DNA of 64,000 nt, from positions 132,085,889 to 132,149,888 of the forward strand of contig CANTUZ010000002.1 of NCBI GenBank assembly GCA_947846985.1. Reading direction: 5' to 3'. Position 1 is the stretch's first letter, and the number at the start of each line of letters is the position of its first letter. The translations under genes were made by a program, and so were the position numbers. Source of the stretch: Fratercula arctica (Eukaryota > Chordata > Aves > Charadriiformes > Alcidae). Of this stretch, positions 59,171-64,000 are shown piece after piece. The notes under the pieces are model-generated. The model had not been told where the DNA came from. It saw only the letters and a program-made list of their open reading frames with translations, and ran no database searches.

Positions 59171-61469
59171 GTGCTGGGAGTGGGCCATAGCTTAGATGCA
59201 GCTCTAGGGAAATACTGGGATTAGCCAACTCTGTGCACAAATCCCTAGCATAACAGAATTAGTTGGGAAAATGAGGTTTGTTAGGAAAAAAAAAAAGAAT
59301 CTGTAGAACTGCTCTAGGCTGCAGCCCAGGAACTATGCAAAACAGTAAGGCATTTTATTAAAATAATTTTAGCAATGTGAACATACATACATTCCAACAA
59401 AAATCACAATTGGTAGCCAACATTACAACAAACCCCATCTTAATGCATTTTGCATATGTACGTGGGTTTGCTTCTACAAAAAAAAAAAAAAAAAAAAGTA
59501 GAAAGAAAGAAAGGAAAAAGTACATTTAAAATAAAGATGGTCTCCGCAACCTTAAAAGAATGTTTTTTGAATTTGACACAGTGGCAATTAATGCAACATA
59601 TTTAAATACTGACTGATGCTGATGATCTCTTTGCATGGGTTAATTCAAATAACAGCTAAGGGCAGTCCCCCTGCTGCAGACACTTCTGTACTCAGGAGGT
59701 GTAATTCATACTATGGGAACATACTGATTGCCAAACTGGGACTCTGGTGTGGCTAGCCTCTTCTCTCTTTGACTGGTCTGTACAAGGTGCTTCTGAAGAA
59801 TATCACAGTAGGCAGATGTAGGAAAACCTATTGTATACAGCTGCCTTGCCATGATTGCAAATGCAAATTTTTTAGACCTCTGAAGAGCAAGGCTTAACAT
59901 CCCTTATTTTATTTTTTTCCCTGCATTTATTACAATAACTCTGGATACTTTTGGCAGCCAGCTTCCATTCTGTTTTTTAACCTTGGTAAATTCACGATCT
60001 CAATGGTATCCCGCAGCAGTGAGTCCTACTGTCTCTAACCCCTTTGCTCCTCTCATCATCGGGTTTTAATTTGTCACAGCTTAGCTTTCTTGGAAACCTG
60101 CTACTTGTCTTTTGGTAAGCCTCGTCTTGCTCTCTGTTACGTACCTAGGAAGAGCAGGGTGCTTTTGCCACTACCTTGTCCATAAAAGTGCTGAAGAAAT
60201 CTTGATTTCTTCGAGGTAGGGATCCTGCTTGCCAGACCTGCTCAGCTGCAGTGGAACTGCGTGAGTGTTTAACCAGGTAATCCCATCACCTGCACTGTGC
60301 CAGCCCAAGAGGAGCGAGCGGGAGTGAGTTATTCCGTCTTCAGTGCGTGAAGCGGTTACTGAGGAATTGTCCAAATACTAGACACGTATAGATAATTGTG
60401 TGGCTGGCCACGCCAGTTAATAATGGCTGCTTGCCTGTGGAAAGGATATTTACCTGTTTTCCTGTACTTCCCGTGTGTTTGATAGTGTAGAATTGGGGGT
60501 GTTTTGCCTTCATAGATGCGTGCCGAGGGGGTTCAGCAGGCTGCCGGCGCTGGGCTGAGAGCAGTTTTTCCTTTGTCTGGTGTTGCTATTAGAGGTGCTG
60601 CTGCAAGTTTATCATCTTTCCTTTGGATTTAATGGAAGGCTGAGAGGAGAATTAAGTTTGGTACCAGCTCCATTGTATCGCCGATCCGGGAGCTGCCACC
60701 ATTACACGAGGCCTTTGAAACAGAGCAGAGCGTGGTGGACGGCGGCACCGTCCCTCGCTGTGCTCCGGTTATTAGCGTGTCCGTGTCGCTACCGTGCCAT
60801 TGCACAGCGTTCGTCCGTGGTGGAAAGCTCTCGCTTCCTTTATTCTTTCCCAAAACTTGGGCATAAGTTTGGGAGCAGGCAGGACTAGCGCGTGTGCTGA
60901 TGGGCGGGGGTGGAGAGCAGGGGATGTGTGGCAGAGCCTCAGGCTGTGGCTCAGATACCAGGTAATCGCCTCTGGTAAGCCTGGGCTTCCTCACAGCGGG
61001 CTTGCAGCTAGCATGTGAAACTCCCTTTTGTGGCCACGGGCTTCAGGCTCCTGGTCCTTCTGGGCCTTCTCGTGCTATGAACATGGCCACAGGGACTAAA
61101 GATACCAGGTAACCTCGAGTCTGGCATAGAAATGTGTAATAAAGCTGCAGCCACTAGCCTTTAAACCCCAAACACTTCTCTGTTTATGCCTGTCAGTGTG
61201 AGTGGCAGCAGCAAAGTAATTTATTTAATCTAACTAGTACTTATCTTTGTTAGGAGTCGTCTGCAGATTTCTTCCATTTCATGTACAGTGAATTGTCCTC
61301 TTTCAGATAATGTGCTTGTACAACCTTTTTTTTTGTTTTGTTTAATTCTATTGATTTACAGTATTGAAGTGAAATATCTGATACCTGTTTCCTGCACTTT
61401 GACTGTACGTAGTCAAAGAAGCTGATGAGATTCTTCCCTCCCTTCCACAAGCCCTTTAGCTGTTTTAAA
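59171..61469. other. Non-coding DNA
   Basis: Contains a poly-A run of 20 (59478-59497). A moderately GC-rich segment at about 60650-60960 hosts 102- and 121-codon frames on opposite strands without motifs. No gene recognised. Confidence 0.4.
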
Positions 61470-61720
61470 TGTATAATTATCATTGCATGTCATTTGATAG
61501 CTGCACTAATTGCTGCCAACCATTGTCTGTTTGCACTTAATGCTGAAACCTGATCAACATCCTGCTTTGGTTGATGTTTGGTGGTAAACTTTAATTAACT
61601 CTTATTGCATTGAAGAAGAGCTCAGTCTCTGTGCTAACTAATCATTTACCTTCATTATGTCCTGACAGCTCCACTTGTTCCTGGTACTAATAGATACACC
61701 AGTCAGTAAATAAACCTGCA
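61470..61720. promoter_or_regulatory. Candidate conserved non-coding element
   Basis: Repeat-free block with GCACTAATTGCTGCC, TTTAATTAACTC, CTAACTAATCATTTACC, CATTATGTCCTGACAGCTC and a TTGATGTTTGGTGG direct/inverted pairing near 61560-61583. Homeodomain-type sites are frequent. The call is by texture only. Confidence 0.3.
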
Positions 61721-62139
61721 AACCTTCATGCCTTGAAGTTGTTCCACATTGATATTTTGTTGCTTAAAGTATAATGGGGTAAAGATAATTATTTCAGTTA
61801 GTTTTGTATCTCTGCTTTTCCAGACACCAATCTCAAATTGCCTTTTTCATGCCAGACAATATCATTTTAATAGTAACTGTAGATTTAAGATAACATTATT
61901 CCTTCAGCAAGGTTCCTATATACATGCATCTTTTGAATCAATACAATTAAGCTTGTCTCCTGTTGGAATTCTTGTAATTATTTTTCCTGAAATACTTTTC
62001 CTGTAATGATATTGAAGTTAAAGTAATCAGGTTACTGGCAGATCATGTAAAATTCAACTCAAAATTGCTGGCTGCTTGATTTTAATTTGTCTGACATCAA
62101 GTTTGTTTGAAAAGGGATAATATGTGGTTAAACCAAGGA

Positions 62140-62450
62140 GCTTATAATTATGGTTGACATTTGTTTGTTTATAATGAAATCTAATTAAAGTTCATACATT
62201 TTAAAACACAAAAGTTAATTACTGAATTGCTCACTTCACTTATGCACAGCAGTCAAATTAACTTGCAGAGCAAAAAAATGACAAAAGACTATGCATAATA
62301 AAACCAAAATGCCCAGCTGATCTTGGCAATACAAAACAAATTTGCCATGATAATATTCTAGAAAAAACAAATGCTTTATTATAACTAAACTGTTTAAAAA
62401 ACATCTGTATTTTCACTGACCAGGCTGATTTTAATACAGAGTAATATTTA
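62140..62450. promoter_or_regulatory. Candidate conserved non-coding element
   Basis: Repeat-free AT-rich block with TTAATTACTGAATTGC, CTATGCATAATAAAACC (octamer-like), CCAGCTGATCTTGGC and TTTGCCATGATAATATTC. Likely regulatory if conserved. Confidence 0.25.
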
Positions 62451-64000
62451 AATGTTTAACATGACTTACAATACCCACAGCTTTTTTTTTTTTTTCGGAT
62501 GCATAATTGGAAGAGTCTTGTACCCTTGTAAGTGTGCTGAAAAGCACGATCCTTTATTTTTTGTTTTCATCAAAGCTCTTTCTGAAGTCATATGCAGTTG
62601 CAGTATCTCCCCGAGAACTGGAATGTTTGCTCGAGTACCTGTCTTGTGATAACTTTTAGAGAGATAATTGCAGCAGGTTTAGCATGCAAGCAAATTAGTA
62701 TTAGGCAAACAAAGAAAGTACTGTAATGTTTATTTCACAGCTGGTTCTGAGACAACAAAGAGGTTAGGTGAATATTATAGAGCCACTTTGATTCTCTAGT
62801 CCTTATTTGTTAGTTTTGCAGCTCAGTCTTACCTTCCGAATGTGCTGACAGAGAACACATCCATACTTTAGTAGAATCACAAAGTTTGTGATAATTCGCG
62901 CTTTCAAAGCTTATACTACTCTATTTTACATCATTAGTGTATTTTTAGTAAACTTACTTACGTTAATATTGCATTTCTGTTCAATTGGGTTTAAGTTTAA
63001 TGAAGAAAACCCTACATTTCTGTATTTTTTTCTTGAAAGCTGTGGAAGCAAACGATCTCTTTCATAGTGTTTGAGAACAGGTGACAGATCCAGGCAGGGT
63101 GACTTTTAGTGAAGACAATTAGGATTAATTGTCTAACTGCTTCTATTTAATTTAGTTCCGTGTGAGTTTAAAACAACATCTAATGTAAACTAACTTTGGT
63201 CAGAGTTAAAGAGATTAAATGGTGAAAGCTTTACAGATTGGGAGTATCGACATATGAATAAACACAGTAAATATGATTTATTAATTCCTAAAATGATTGA
63301 TGCAGCAAATTTCTTTAAAGGAAAAAGGAATATGGATTCAATAGCTAAGCTTTATATTTAGCAGGATTATTAACTTGAACTTCCAAATTTAATAGGGATT
63401 TTGGGGGTGAAAAGGGAAAGCATGGGGGCTCTTTTCATTAATGGCATGCTTGCAAAATTGAGTGTAATTTACGTAACCTTTCATAGTGTATATTGTGTGT
63501 GTTATAATACAGGATCTGATTGATTTGTAGATTAATATTTATTTAGTAAAAGAAAATCAAAGGGATTAAGCAGTCATCATTTTAACTCTAATCCTACTTT
63601 GCATAGATGAGACAAAGGGAGGTGATTAATGCTCTAATGTTCACTGGGTCACTATCATTCAGATGCACCTTTCTCCAAAAAGAAAGAAAGGGGAAAAGTT
63701 GGTGCCTCCACATACTATTGGCAAACAAGAGTTTTCCCGCAATACTTTAACTGATTAGGCCATTCTTCATCACTAATAAAGTAATCACTACAGACCCTCC
63801 GTGTCAGGTGGAGTAGCAGAAATATGGTATGAAAGCGAGAATTAGAAGGATAATTACAGTTCATGTTCTTGTCTTACACCAACGTGAGCTATTAATGTTC
63901 AGTTAGAACAAATACGTGGAAACTAGGGTGGCTGGAAAAAAAAGCAGCCAAATTTGTTTGCAGAGGTAGCCTAAGAAATAGGCCTCTCTTGCATAATGAT
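62451..64000. other. AT-rich non-coding DNA to the window end
   Basis: A T-run of about 15 near 62481-62495 and otherwise no repeat or gene. Scattered TGATTGAT and TTAAT motifs occur near 63130 and 63290. Confidence 0.4.

Noticed and set aside
1..64000. microRNA hairpins, tRNA or rRNA genes and CRISPR arrays
   Set aside because: I scanned for seeds of common conserved vertebrate microRNAs (for example miR-9, miR-124, let-7, miR-10, miR-137) and for tRNA boxes and direct-repeat arrays, and saw none. The scan was by eye.

Overview
The window looks like nuclear DNA from a bird, or at least a sauropsid. The strongest evidence is four fragments of CR1-type LINE retrotransposons: two well preserved, two very old. 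There are also short palindromic-ended elements carrying a GGGCC(A/T)GATC-type terminus that I associate with sauropsid genomes. Low gene density, AT-rich sequence and long homopolymers fit a vertebrate. I see nothing prokaryotic: no operons, no ribosome-binding sites, no CRISPR array and no tRNA or rRNA gene. I could not assign the species.

No intact host protein-coding gene is recognisable. The only coding sequence with a recognisable family is decayed CR1 ORF2 (endonuclease and reverse transcriptase). Every other long open frame lies in a CpG island, a polypurine/polypyrimidine tract or AT-rich DNA and shows no protein-like composition.

Layout. 1-10.7 kb: AT-rich DNA with a truncated minus-strand CR1 (474-1836), an ancient plus-strand CR1/L3-like fragment (about 3310-4180), a possible MIR-like SINE remnant (about 7690-7830) and a second good CR1 (about 9725-10735, plus). 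10.7-37.4 kb: mostly plain AT-rich intergenic or intronic DNA with another ancient CR1 (about 16925-17560), a few microsatellites, an isolated GC-rich patch (22080-22190), two long C/G homopolymers and some stretches resembling conserved non-coding elements. 37.4-48.5 kb: a very different domain with CpG islands at 37.56-38.04, 42.91-43.20, 45.99-46.09 and 47.54-47.83 kb. It also has a purine-rich tract of about 0.7 kb, long polypyrimidine tracts and nine to eleven homopolymeric G or C runs of 12-23 bases. 48.5-64 kb: AT-rich DNA with repeat-poor stretches rich in homeodomain and POU-type motifs, a further CpG island at 56.65-57.2 kb, and three of the palindromic-ended elements.

Interpretation (inference): a cluster of CpG islands in a gene-poor, motif-rich landscape is typical of the promoter region or first introns of a developmental transcription-factor gene, or of a long non-coding RNA beside one. 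No coding exon of such a gene could be read, so neither gene nor transcription direction is named. I did not find an undescribed biological system. The most useful leads are the CpG-island cluster with its G/C homopolymers, the paired perfect palindromes at 52.37-52.52 kb, and the small terminal-inverted-repeat family.
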